A DNA stretch of 21,401 nucleotides, from positions 1-21,401 of the forward strand of contig CAIMWY010000072.1 of the NCBI GenBank assembly GCA_903845315.1, written 5' to 3'. Position numbers and translations under genes: made by a program. Below the pieces are notes generated by a model, which did not search any database, was not told the DNA's origin, and saw nothing but the letters and a program-made list of their open reading frames with translations. Source of the stretch: an uncultured Burkholderiales bacterium. Its GTDB lineage: Bacteria > Pseudomonadota > Gammaproteobacteria > Burkholderiales > Burkholderiaceae. Position 1 is the stretch's first letter. Every line of letters begins with the position of its first letter. This document shows positions 1-6,189 of the stretch, piece by piece.

Positions 1-390
1 ATGGGTTTTGGTCACCGTGTTTACAAAAACTACGACCCCCGCGCCAAGCTCATGCAAGAAACTTGCGACGAAGTACTCAAAGAACTCGGCCTGGAAAACG
101 ACCCCCTGTTCAAACTGGCCAAAGCACTCGAGAAAATTGCCCTGGAAGACGAGTACTTCGTTAGCCGCAAGCTCTACCCCAACGTCGACTTCTACTCCGG
201 CATCGTGCAACGCGCCATTGGCATTCCTGTGAACCTGTTCACCGGCATCTTTGCCTTGGCCCGTACCGTGGGCTGGATTGCTCAGTTGAACGAAATGATC
301 AGCGACCCCGAATACAAAATCGGCCGCCCACGTCAGTTGTTCACTGGCTCACCTGTGCGCCAGGCCTTACCTTTGGCACAACGCAAGTAA
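1..390 (+). CDS. gltA: Citrate synthase, C-terminal 129 residues (5' end outside window)
   Basis: This is the small-domain and active-site end of type II (GltA-like) citrate synthase, the TCA-cycle enzyme condensing oxaloacetate with acetyl-CoA. The visible part opens with [14 protein letters not shown], whose His (residue 5 here) and Arg (14) match the oxaloacetate-binding His305 and Arg314 of E. coli Glt[10 protein letters not shown] carries the catalytic Asp (residue 63; Asp362 in E. coli), and ARTVGWIAQ and RPRQLFTG follow in the family order. The first ATG of the window is an internal Met codon rather than a start, because in E. coli the same stretch is preceded by about 300 residues. 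The gene ends in TAA and is followed within 45 bases by an intrinsic terminator, so it ends its transcription unit. Assignment is very secure; only the partial state limits it. Confidence 0.97.
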   Translation: MGFGHRVYKNYDPRAKLMQETCDEVLKELGLENDPLFKLAKALEKIALEDEYFVSRKLYPNVDFYSGIVQRAIGIPVNLFTGIFALARTVGWIAQLNEMISDPEYKIGRPRQLFTGSPVRQALPLAQRK

Positions 391-431
391 GCAGCTACAC
401 ACCTGCCACTGGCAGGTGCTTATTCAAGCTG

Positions 432-463
432 ACCCCCCATCTTTTTGGATGGGGGGTTTTTTT
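432..463 (+). terminator. Rho-independent terminator of gltA
   Basis: ACCCCCCATC (432-441) pairs perfectly with GATGGGGGGT (448-457) around a 6-base loop, and the stem runs into a seven-base T tract (457-463). A second perfect 8-bp hairpin, CACCTGCC / GGCAGGTG (400-407 with 411-418), lies just upstream, directly after the gltA stop, and has no T tract of its own. It may stabilise the 3' end of the message. Confidence 0.93.
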
Positions 464-671
464 GTTCCTCAATACTTTGAGTGAACGCATGACCCGTGGT
501 GAGTGAGAAAGCGACGCCTGAAAGTTGAAAGAAATTCTCTAAAACCGACATGAATTCGTAAAAATAACAAAATGCTACAAAATTAATTCATACAGTACTT
601 TTAAAGTATATTTTCTGCTGCAGTCGAATCCAAGGAATAAATTATAAATAACTCATTTTCAGGAACGCGTG
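464..671 (+). other. AT-rich leader upstream of the broken small gene
   Basis: No coding region was found between the gltA terminator and the small gene at 672. The last 130 bases are clearly richer in A and T than the surroundings, as expected of a promoter region. A 6+1+6 inverted repeat, TACTTT-T-AAAGTA (596-608), could be an operator. An AAGGA sequence at 632-636 and AGGAA at 661-665 are the nearest Shine-Dalgarno-like elements; the second sits 6 bases before the ATG at 672. No convincing -35/-10 pair could be assigned by eye. Confidence 0.4.
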
Positions 672-1077
672 ATGGCAAAGAACAGTTTTTTTCTAGATTC
701 AAGTGCGGTGCTGGCGCTTTGTGGTTGGTGTGGTCAGCTGCTGTATGGCCTTGGAATGCGACCCAAGCGCATGGCCTGTCACCCCAGCGGGTTTACGCCA
801 GCGAGCCAGGCCAGATCCTCTTCGTCTTTCTGGCGATGAACATGTACAACACCGCCGAATTTTTTGACATCGAAGTTTTCTACCAAGACTTCGACAGCCC
901 ATCAACCTGCCCTACACAAGCCCTATGAATGGCCAAGACCGAATTCGCTCAGCCGACGGCGTGGAATGCAACCGTCAAGTCGGCCCCAGAGAAAAGTGGA
1001 TGGAGGTAGGCAGTTTTATAAGCCAAGGCACAGGACAAGATACCGACACAGCAAACACAACAGTGACTTGTTCGTAG
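672..1077 (+). pseudogene. Small exported protein of unknown function, interrupted by two frame changes
   Basis: The coding signal is spread over three frames that join into one sensible protein of about 135 residues. Frame A starts at ATG 672 (MAKNSFF) and reaches a run of seven Ts (686-692). Moving to the next frame there gives SRFKCGAGALWLVWSAAVW, a basic then hydrophobic stretch like a signal peptide, followed by HGLSPQRVYASEPGQ and MNMYNTAEFFDIEVFYQDF. At the CCC of 898-900 a second shift in the same direction gives INLPYTSPMNGQDRIRSADG, VECNRQVGPREKWMEVG and a TAG stop at 1075-1077, followed by a terminator. An eighth T and a fourth C would restore a single frame. It may be a pseudogene, a sequence error at two homopolymers, or a recoded gene: T TTT TTT sits exactly in the zero frame. 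I do not recognise the family. The second half alone could also be read from ATG 925 (50 residues). Confidence 0.6.
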
Positions 1078-1104
1078 GATGCAGCGAAACAGCCTTAGCC
1101 TGAC

Positions 1105-1142
1105 AACGCCCCCACCATCCGTTTTTGGGGCGTTTTATTTTT
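1105..1142 (+). terminator. Rho-independent terminator after the broken small gene
   Basis: AACGCCCC (1105-1112) pairs with GGGGCGTT (1127-1134) around a 14-base loop and is followed by TTTTATTTTT (1133-1142). It lies 27 bases after the stop at 1077, which supports the idea that a gene ending there is, or recently was, a real transcription unit. Confidence 0.85.
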
Positions 1143-1248
1143 ACCAAAGTTGGATCGGTGTACGACGTTCTCCAACAGAATTATTGAAGGTGTGTCACGC
1201 CCTAAAAATCCAGCCAATCGTGGGCAAGCGCATTGTTAAACTCAAACG

Positions 1249-1647
1249 ATGAATTTAAAGACTTATTTGTCTGACGCCCAAAGCTTGCAAGATTTGATGA
1301 ACCCGGGCTACAGAGCATGTCAGTGCGGGCTCCAGCGCTGCGCAGGCTGGGAAAGCATCTCCGAAACCGAATGGCCTCGTGCGCAGATGCAAGCTGTCGG
1401 TACGCTGCGCGACCCAGAGATGCATGAACCCACTTTTGAAGAACACCACCCCAAGGGCACACGCTACGACTCACCAGATGCCCCGATCTCTGTGAAACAT
1501 TTTCCGTACAACCGTTGCGACGTGTTTGCCTGTGGCCGCTGCCAACAGCATGTGCTGCGCTACACCGAGTTTGGCGGCTACTACGTGGACCACCGGGCGC
1601 GTCGCGTGAATGAAGCCTTGGTGTGTGAGCAGACCGATCCACTTTAA
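1249..1647 (+). CDS. Conserved-looking cysteine-rich hypothetical protein (132 aa)
   Basis: No named family was recognised. The protein has seven cysteines in two groups: Cys24, Cys26 and Cys31 near the N-terminus (CQCGLQRC) and Cys90, Cys95 and Cys98 further on (CDVFACGRC), with Cys126 near the end. Paired C-x4-C and C-x2-C groups suggest a zinc-binding or zinc-ribbon-like fold, which is inference. The middle has GTRYDSPDAPISVKHFPYNR and is followed by LRYTEFGGYYVDHR, with many aromatic and charged residues. There is no signal peptide or membrane segment, so it should be cytoplasmic. The ATG at 1249 is the first start after an in-frame TAA at 1237; its Shine-Dalgarno is poor. It lies 68 bases before the molybdenum hydroxylase genes on the same strand and could be cotranscribed with them, though nothing links its function to theirs. 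Confidence 0.75.
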   Translation: MNLKTYLSDAQSLQDLMNPGYRACQCGLQRCAGWESISETEWPRAQMQAVGTLRDPEMHEPTFEEHHPKGTRYDSPDAPISVKHFPYNRCDVFACGRCQQHVLRYTEFGGYYVDHRARRVNEALVCEQTDPL

Positions 1648-1715
1648 CAACGTCACACCATTGAACGACTCAACAATCCGCCCAAAAGCTACATACTCAT
1701 GAAGGAACTTGGCAA

Positions 1716-2198
1716 ATGACGCAGCGTCTGACTTTGCGTGTGAACGGCGAGTTGCACCACATCGCGGCGCAACCCGATACACCGCTTTTGTACGCTTTGC
1801 GCAATGACCTCAAGCTCAAAGCAGCCAAGTTTGGTTGCGGCTTGGGGCAGTGTGGTGCATGCAGCGTTCTGATGGATAGCCGCAGAACGTTGTCGTGTGA
1901 CACGCCGCTGTGGGCCTGCGAGGGCAAATCCATCACCACCCTAGAAGGATTGGGCACGCCCGCGCAACTCAACGCCTTGCAAGTAGCCTTCATCGAAGAG
2001 CAAGCCGCTCAATGCGGCTATTGCGTACCAGGCATTCTGATCAGCGCGCAAGCACTGATTGACCACAACCCCAAGCCCACCGAGCTTGAAATTTGCGAGG
2101 CATTGGACGCCAATTTGTGTCGGTGCGGCACCCATGCGCGATTTGTGCGCGCCGTGTTGCGTGCCACCGGACAGCTCACCCAGGGGAAGCCCACATGA
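1716..2198 (+). CDS. [2Fe-2S] subunit of a molybdenum hydroxylase (isoquinoline 1-oxidoreductase alpha / nicotinate dehydrogenase A type)
   Basis: This 160-residue protein is the electron-transfer subunit of a two-subunit xanthine-oxidase-family hydroxylase. It passes electrons from the molybdenum centre through two [2Fe-2S] clusters. The plant-ferredoxin-type cluster is held by Cys41, Cys46, Cys49 and Cys61 (CGLGQCGAC plus a distal Cys). The second cluster, in the helical C-terminal domain, is held by Cys100 and Cys103 (CGYC) and by Cys135 and Cys137 (CRC). Length matches the family. GAAGGA (1701-1706) supports the ATG at 1716. The stop overlaps the start of the large subunit by ATGA, so the pair is translationally coupled. 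There is no FAD subunit gene beside it, as is usual for the IorA/NicA group, which delivers electrons to a cytochrome or other acceptor. The substrate cannot be read from the sequence. Confidence 0.93.
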   Translation: MTQRLTLRVNGELHHIAAQPDTPLLYALRNDLKLKAAKFGCGLGQCGACSVLMDSRRTLSCDTPLWACEGKSITTLEGLGTPAQLNALQVAFIEEQAAQCGYCVPGILISAQALIDHNPKPTELEICEALDANLCRCGTHARFVRAVLRATGQLTQGKPT

Positions 2199-4321
2199 GC
2201 ACGCACCCACACCCACTTCCGCCCACCTTAAAGGCCAATCCACAGCTACACCGCTGGGTTGACTTCAGTGTCGACGGTGTGGTGACCGTGCATCCGGGCA
2301 AAGTCGAAATTGGTCAGGGCATTGTGTCTGCCATTGCACAAATAGCCGCCGAAGAACTTGATGTGGACTACCTTCGACTGCGCACCATCGCGGTTGACAC
2401 CACACACAGCCCCAACGAAGGGTCCACCTCGGGCAGCCGCTCGGTGCAAGAAGGTGGCGAGGCCATGCGTCAGGCCTGCGCCGAAATACGCGCCCTCTTT
2501 TTACAAGCGGCGGCCAGCCAGCTGGATGTGCCCCATGACAAATTACAAGTCCACGACGGGCGTTTCGAAACCTCAGATGGTGCGCAGGGCCTGACTTACT
2601 GGCAATTGGCCCCGCATGTTGATATGCAGCAGCATGCCAATGGCAGAGCAGCGCCCAAGGCTGCCACCACATTTAAGACTGTCGGGCAGTCGCTGCCAAG
2701 GCTTGACCTTTTGGCAAAAGTCACGGGGGGTGCATTCATTCACGACATGGAACTGCCTGGCATGTTGCATGCGCGGGTTGTTCGCCCGCCTTCCTTCAAG
2801 GCTTGGTTGTTGCACGTAGACGAGGCCCCAATTCGTGGCATGCCCGGGGTGTGCGCTGTGGTGAAGCGGGGCAGTTTTTTGGGGGTGATTGCCACCCGTG
2901 AAGAACAGGCCATTGAAGCCATGCAAGCATTGGCCAAGGTCTGTGAGTGGGAAGAACATGCCAGTCTGCCAGACCCTGCAGCAGTGCACAGCTATTTGTA
3001 TGCGCAACCCACAGAGGATGAACTGCTGTGCGATGTCACCTCACCTGTGGCGGACAGCGAAGGTCTTGAACTACAAGCCACTTTCACGCGCCCTTATTTG
3101 GCGCATGCGTCGATTGGACCTTCGTGCGCACTCGCCTGGGCGCACGATGCGCAACTGGACGTGTGGTCGCACAGTCAATCGATTTACGCCTTGCGCGACG
3201 AAATCGCCAAGTTGCTGGCGCGCTCGCCGGACTCTGTGGTGGTTCGGCATGCCGAAGGTGCAGGTTGCTACGGTCACAACGGGGCAGACGATGTGGCCTT
3301 TGATGCCGCCTTGCTGGCACAGGCAGTACCAGGACAACCGGTTCGCGTGCAATGGATGCGCGAAGACGAATTTGCTTGGGAACCCTTGGGGCCAGCCATG
3401 GCCGTCAAGCTCTCTGGCAAGCTCTCTTCGGATGGCAGAGTGGCTCAGTGGCATGAGGAAATCTGGGGCAATCGCCACATTGGACGCTCTGGTCGCTTCC
3501 CTGGCCCGGGGCTGTTGGCTGCATGGCATTTTGAACCTGGCATTGAACCGCCTTTGCCCGCAGACATGCCACTGGTCATGGGGGGTGGAAGTCAGCGCAA
3601 TGCCGTGCCTTACTACGACTTTGCCGTCAAGCATGTGGTCAACCACGCCATACAAACCATGCCCATCCGTGTCTCGGCCTTGAGAGCACTTGGGGCCTAC
3701 ATCAATGTGTTTGCCATTGAAACATTCATGGATGAAATGGCTGCTGCTGCGGGCGTTGACCCGATCGAATTTCGACTGCGCCACCTAAAGGATGAGCGCG
3801 CCCTCGCAGTGATTGAAGCTGTGGCACGCATGGCGAACTGGAAGCCTCAAGAAGTTGGCGACGGAACGCACGGACGTGGCTTTGCATTTGCGCGCTACAA
3901 AAATATTGGCAATTACGCAGCCGTCATTGCAGAAGTTTCTATGGGGCAATCGGTGCGTGTCACGCGTGTTTATGCGGCCATCGACTGTGGCTGCATCGTC
4001 AACCCGGATGGTGTGCTCAATCAGATTCAAGGCGGTATTGTTCAAGCCACCAGTTGGGCCCTCAAAGAACAAGTCAAACACGACACCACCCGCATCACCA
4101 GCCGCACCTGGGAGGACTACCCCATCTTGACCTTCAGCGAGGTACCAAAGATGGAAATCGAGTTCATCAATCGCCCTCAAGAAGAGTCCTTGGGGGTTGG
4201 CGAAGGCGTGACCGGCCCCATAGCACCCGCCATTGGCAATGCAATTTTCAACGCCATGGGCATTCGCATGCGTGACCTGCCGATGACACCCGAACGCATC
4301 GTGGCTGCGATGAATGATTGA
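2195..4321 (+). CDS. Molybdopterin-binding hydroxylase large subunit (IorB/NicB-like, 708 aa)
   Basis: This is the catalytic subunit of a xanthine-oxidase-family enzyme, which hydroxylates a carbon next to a heteroatom, or oxidises an aldehyde, using water and a molybdenum-cytosine- or guanine-dinucleotide cofactor. The N-terminal region has VHPGKVEIGQG and GSTSGSRSVQEGGEA, typical of the IorB group. The middle has LLAKVTGGAFIHDMELPG and the cofactor-loop region AEGAGCYGHNGADDVAFDA. Near the end LGVGEGVTGPIAPAIGNA carries the expected catalytic glutamate (Glu670). The ATG at 2195 overlaps the previous stop, with AGGGGAAG just upstream; the same frame is open 34 codons further upstream, but that part lies inside the small-subunit gene and is not credible. 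No signal peptide and no C-terminal cytochrome domain are present, unlike the cytochrome-fused NicB. The electron acceptor is therefore unknown. Confidence 0.9.
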   Translation: MSTHPHPLPPTLKANPQLHRWVDFSVDGVVTVHPGKVEIGQGIVSAIAQIAAEELDVDYLRLRTIAVDTTHSPNEGSTSGSRSVQEGGEAMRQACAEIRALFLQAAASQLDVPHDKLQVHDGRFETSDGAQGLTYWQLAPHVDMQQHANGRAAPKAATTFKTVGQSLPRLDLLAKVTGGAFIHDMELPGMLHARVVRPPSFKAWLLHVDEAPIRGMPGVCAVVKRGSFLGVIATREEQAIEAMQALAKVCEWEEHASLPDPAAVHSYLYAQPTEDELLCDVTSPVADSEGLELQATFTRPYLAHASIGPSCALAWAHDAQLDVWSHSQSIYALRDEIAKLLARSPDSVVVRHAEGAGCYGHNGADDVAFDAALLAQAVPGQPVRVQWMREDEFAWEPLGPAMAVKLSGKLSSDGRVAQWHEEIWGNRHIGRSGRFPGPGLLAAWHFEPGIEPPLPADMPLVMGGGSQRNAVPYYDFAVKHVVNHAIQTMPIRVSALRALGAYINVFAIETFMDEMAAAAGVDPIEFRLRHLKDERALAVIEAVARMANWKPQEVGDGTHGRGFAFARYKNIGNYAAVIAEVSMGQSVRVTRVYAAIDCGCIVNPDGVLNQIQGGIVQATSWALKEQVKHDTTRITSRTWEDYPILTFSEVPKMEIEFINRPQEESLGVGEGVTGPIAPAIGNAIFNAMGIRMRDLPMTPERIVAAMND

Positions 4322-4379
4322 AGCGCGTACTTTGTAAAACAAACCAACGACCCAAATAAAACACAGAAGGAAACAAGCC

Positions 4380-5156
4380 ATGACAACTTTTACGGATTAC
4401 TGCGATAAATACGCATCGGTGCGCATGCGACGCGAAGATGGCATTTTGGAAATGCAGTTTCACACCGAGGGTGGCCCCCTGCGCTGGAGCAAGCGCGCAC
4501 ACGAAGACTTGGAATGCGCTTTTCTCGATGTGGGCCGAGACCGTGACAACGAAATTGTCATCCTCACCGGCACAGGGGACGAGTACTCGGGCCCTGCCGT
4601 GCAACCCACTGGGCAGGGTGGCCACCATAACCCGCGCAAACCTGTGACCGCGCAAGAATGGGACAACCTTTGGTACTGGGAGGGCAAGCACCTCTTGATG
4701 AACCTGCTCAACATTGAAGTGCCCGTCATCACCGCCATGAACGGCCCTGCCTCGCGCCATGCAGAAATTCCGCTCTTGAGCGACATCGTTCTAGCCTCAG
4801 ACACAGTGACCATTCAAGATTCTGCCCACTTCAATGGCGGCTTGGTGCCCGGTGACGGCGTGCACGTGGTGTTCCCACTCTTGATGGGTACCAACCGCGG
4901 GCGTTATTTTTTGTTGACAGGCCAAGTACTCGACGCCAAGCAAGCGCTTGACCTTGGTTTGGTCAATGAAGTGATGCCGGTTGAAAAAGTATTGCCGCGT
5001 GCTTGGGAGCTCGCACGTCAACTGCGCCAACGCCCACCGCTGCTCAGACGCTACACCCGCGTGATGCTGACCCAAGACCTCAAGCGACGCATGCATGATC
5101 TGCTGGGCTATGGGCTTGCACTAGAAGGTCTTGCCGCTGTTCAAAAAATAGACTAA
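4380..5156 (+). CDS. Crotonase-superfamily beta-diketone hydrolase, 6-oxocamphor hydrolase-like
   Basis: The 258-residue protein has the crotonase fold but matches 6-oxocamphor hydrolase (CamK of Rhodococcus), which cleaves a C-C bond in a cyclic beta-diketone by retro-Claisen reaction, rather than a true enoyl-CoA hydratase. Recognisable shared segments are LLNIEVPVITAMNGP, HAEIPLLSDIVLASD, LVPGDGVHVVFP, GTNRGRYFLLTGQ and LPRAWELARQL. As I recall the enzyme's active site (His45, His122, His145, Asp154, Glu244), all five have counterparts here: His41, His127, His150, Asp159 and Glu249. GAAGGAAA (4366-4373) supports the start. It lies 58 bases after the molybdenum hydroxylase and 24 before the binding-protein gene, so an operon is likely. 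The true substrate is not known; another cyclic 1,3-diketone is as likely as oxocamphor. It could still act as a CoA-ester enzyme, but the crotonase glutamate pair is absent. Confidence 0.85.
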   Translation: MTTFTDYCDKYASVRMRREDGILEMQFHTEGGPLRWSKRAHEDLECAFLDVGRDRDNEIVILTGTGDEYSGPAVQPTGQGGHHNPRKPVTAQEWDNLWYWEGKHLLMNLLNIEVPVITAMNGPASRHAEIPLLSDIVLASDTVTIQDSAHFNGGLVPGDGVHVVFPLLMGTNRGRYFLLTGQVLDAKQALDLGLVNEVMPVEKVLPRAWELARQLRQRPPLLRRYTRVMLTQDLKRRMHDLLGYGLALEGLAAVQKID

Positions 5157-5180
5157 AACACATTCACCAAGGAGACACCT

Positions 5181-6173
5181 ATGCAAAACCAAACATCGCT
5201 GACACGTCGCGACTTCACCATCGCAGCAGGCCTAAGTCTGGGCAGTGGCCTGTCATGGGCGCAAGCTGCGCCCTATCCCAACAAGACGGTAAGTTTGGTG
5301 GTGCCCTTCCCTCCAGGTGGGGCGGTGGATCAGGCCGGTCGTGCGATTTCGCAAGCACTCTTCAAGGTCTGGAAGCAACCCGTGGTCATCAACACCAAGG
5401 CTGGCGCTGGTGGCGCCATTGGCATGTCGACCGTGGCCAATGCAGTAGCCGACGGCTACACCTTGTTGGCTACACATCCATCCATCATTGCGGTGCCCGA
5501 GGCAGAACGCTTATTTGGCCGCACACCTGCGGTTGATCGAAGCAACTTTTTACCCTTGGCGCTGTTGGTTGCAGATCCTTTGGTGCTGGTGGTGAAGGCC
5601 GATGCACCTTGGAAAACCTATGAAGAGTTCATCGCCGACGCCAAGAAAAGACCCGACAGCATTGCCTACTCATCTTCGGGTGCTTACAGCGCCGTGCACT
5701 TACCCATTGAGATGTTGACCCATGCTGCTGGTATCAAGTTGCGACACATTCCTTATTCCGGTGGAGGCCCTGCCTTGACGGCCGTGCTGGGTGGTGTGGT
5801 GGCTGCAACGGCAGGCGCTCCGGCCGTGCTTGCACCTCAAATCAAGGCCGGAGAGCTGCGCGCCTTGGTGACCACCGGCGTCAAACGCCATGCTTTGTTG
5901 CCCGACATACCCACGGCGATTGAGCTCGGCTTCAAAGACGTGGAGTTCTACTTGTGGGTGGGTCTGTTTGCGTCCAACAAAACAGACGATGCCCTAGCGC
6001 AAACCATTCGCCGCGACATTGGCCGTGCAGTGCAAGAGCCAGAGTTTGTGCAACTCATGAACAAGCTAGGTGCCCCAGTGGACTACCGCGACGGCCCTGC
6101 CTTTACGGCCTTTCTTGACAAAGACGAGGAGCGCATCAAGGCTGCTATCAAGCGGATTGGCAAGGTTGATTGA
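5181..6173 (+). CDS. Bug-family (TctC-like) periplasmic solute-binding protein
   Basis: This 330-residue protein belongs to the Bug receptors, which bind carboxylates and other small organic molecules in the periplasm, sometimes for tripartite tricarboxylate transporters. The N-terminus has a twin-arginine motif (TRRDFT, residues 8-13), a hydrophobic stretch and a likely cleavage after AQA near residue 29. The mature part opens with PYPNKTVSLVVPFPPGG and continues with the family pattern: GAGGAIGMSTVANAVADGYT, KADAPWKTYEEFIADAK, HIPYSGGGPALTAVLGG and LPDIPTAIELG. AAGGAG (5169-5174) lies 6 bases before the ATG. Its place as the last gene of the operon suggests that it binds the substrate, or a related compound, of the enzymes upstream. 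No tctA/tctB membrane genes are in the window, as is common for the many orphan Bug proteins of this group. It converges with the giant gene on the other strand, with only 16 bases between stops. Confidence 0.94.
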   Translation: MQNQTSLTRRDFTIAAGLSLGSGLSWAQAAPYPNKTVSLVVPFPPGGAVDQAGRAISQALFKVWKQPVVINTKAGAGGAIGMSTVANAVADGYTLLATHPSIIAVPEAERLFGRTPAVDRSNFLPLALLVADPLVLVVKADAPWKTYEEFIADAKKRPDSIAYSSSGAYSAVHLPIEMLTHAAGIKLRHIPYSGGGPALTAVLGGVVAATAGAPAVLAPQIKAGELRALVTTGVKRHALLPDIPTAIELGFKDVEFYLWVGLFASNKTDDALAQTIRRDIGRAVQEPEFVQLMNKLGAPVDYRDGPAFTAFLDKDEERIKAAIKRIGKVD

Positions 6174-6189
6174 GTGATTGCGGTGGACA

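Noticed and set aside
1661..1695. Possible promoter for the molybdenum hydroxylase operon (TTGAAC and TACATA)
   Set aside because: The spacing of 23 bases is too long for a sigma-70 promoter, and no better pair was found.
2093..2194. Upstream extension of the molybdopterin subunit frame
   Set aside because: This part overlaps the [2Fe-2S] subunit, including its last cluster motif, in another frame. The ATG at 2195 with ATGA overlap and AGGGGAAG upstream is the natural start.
3071..3784. Minus-strand open frame of 237 codons
   Set aside because: It lies entirely inside the molybdenum hydroxylase gene, which has clear family motifs in this stretch. The minus-strand protein shows no domain and no ribosome binding site was seen.
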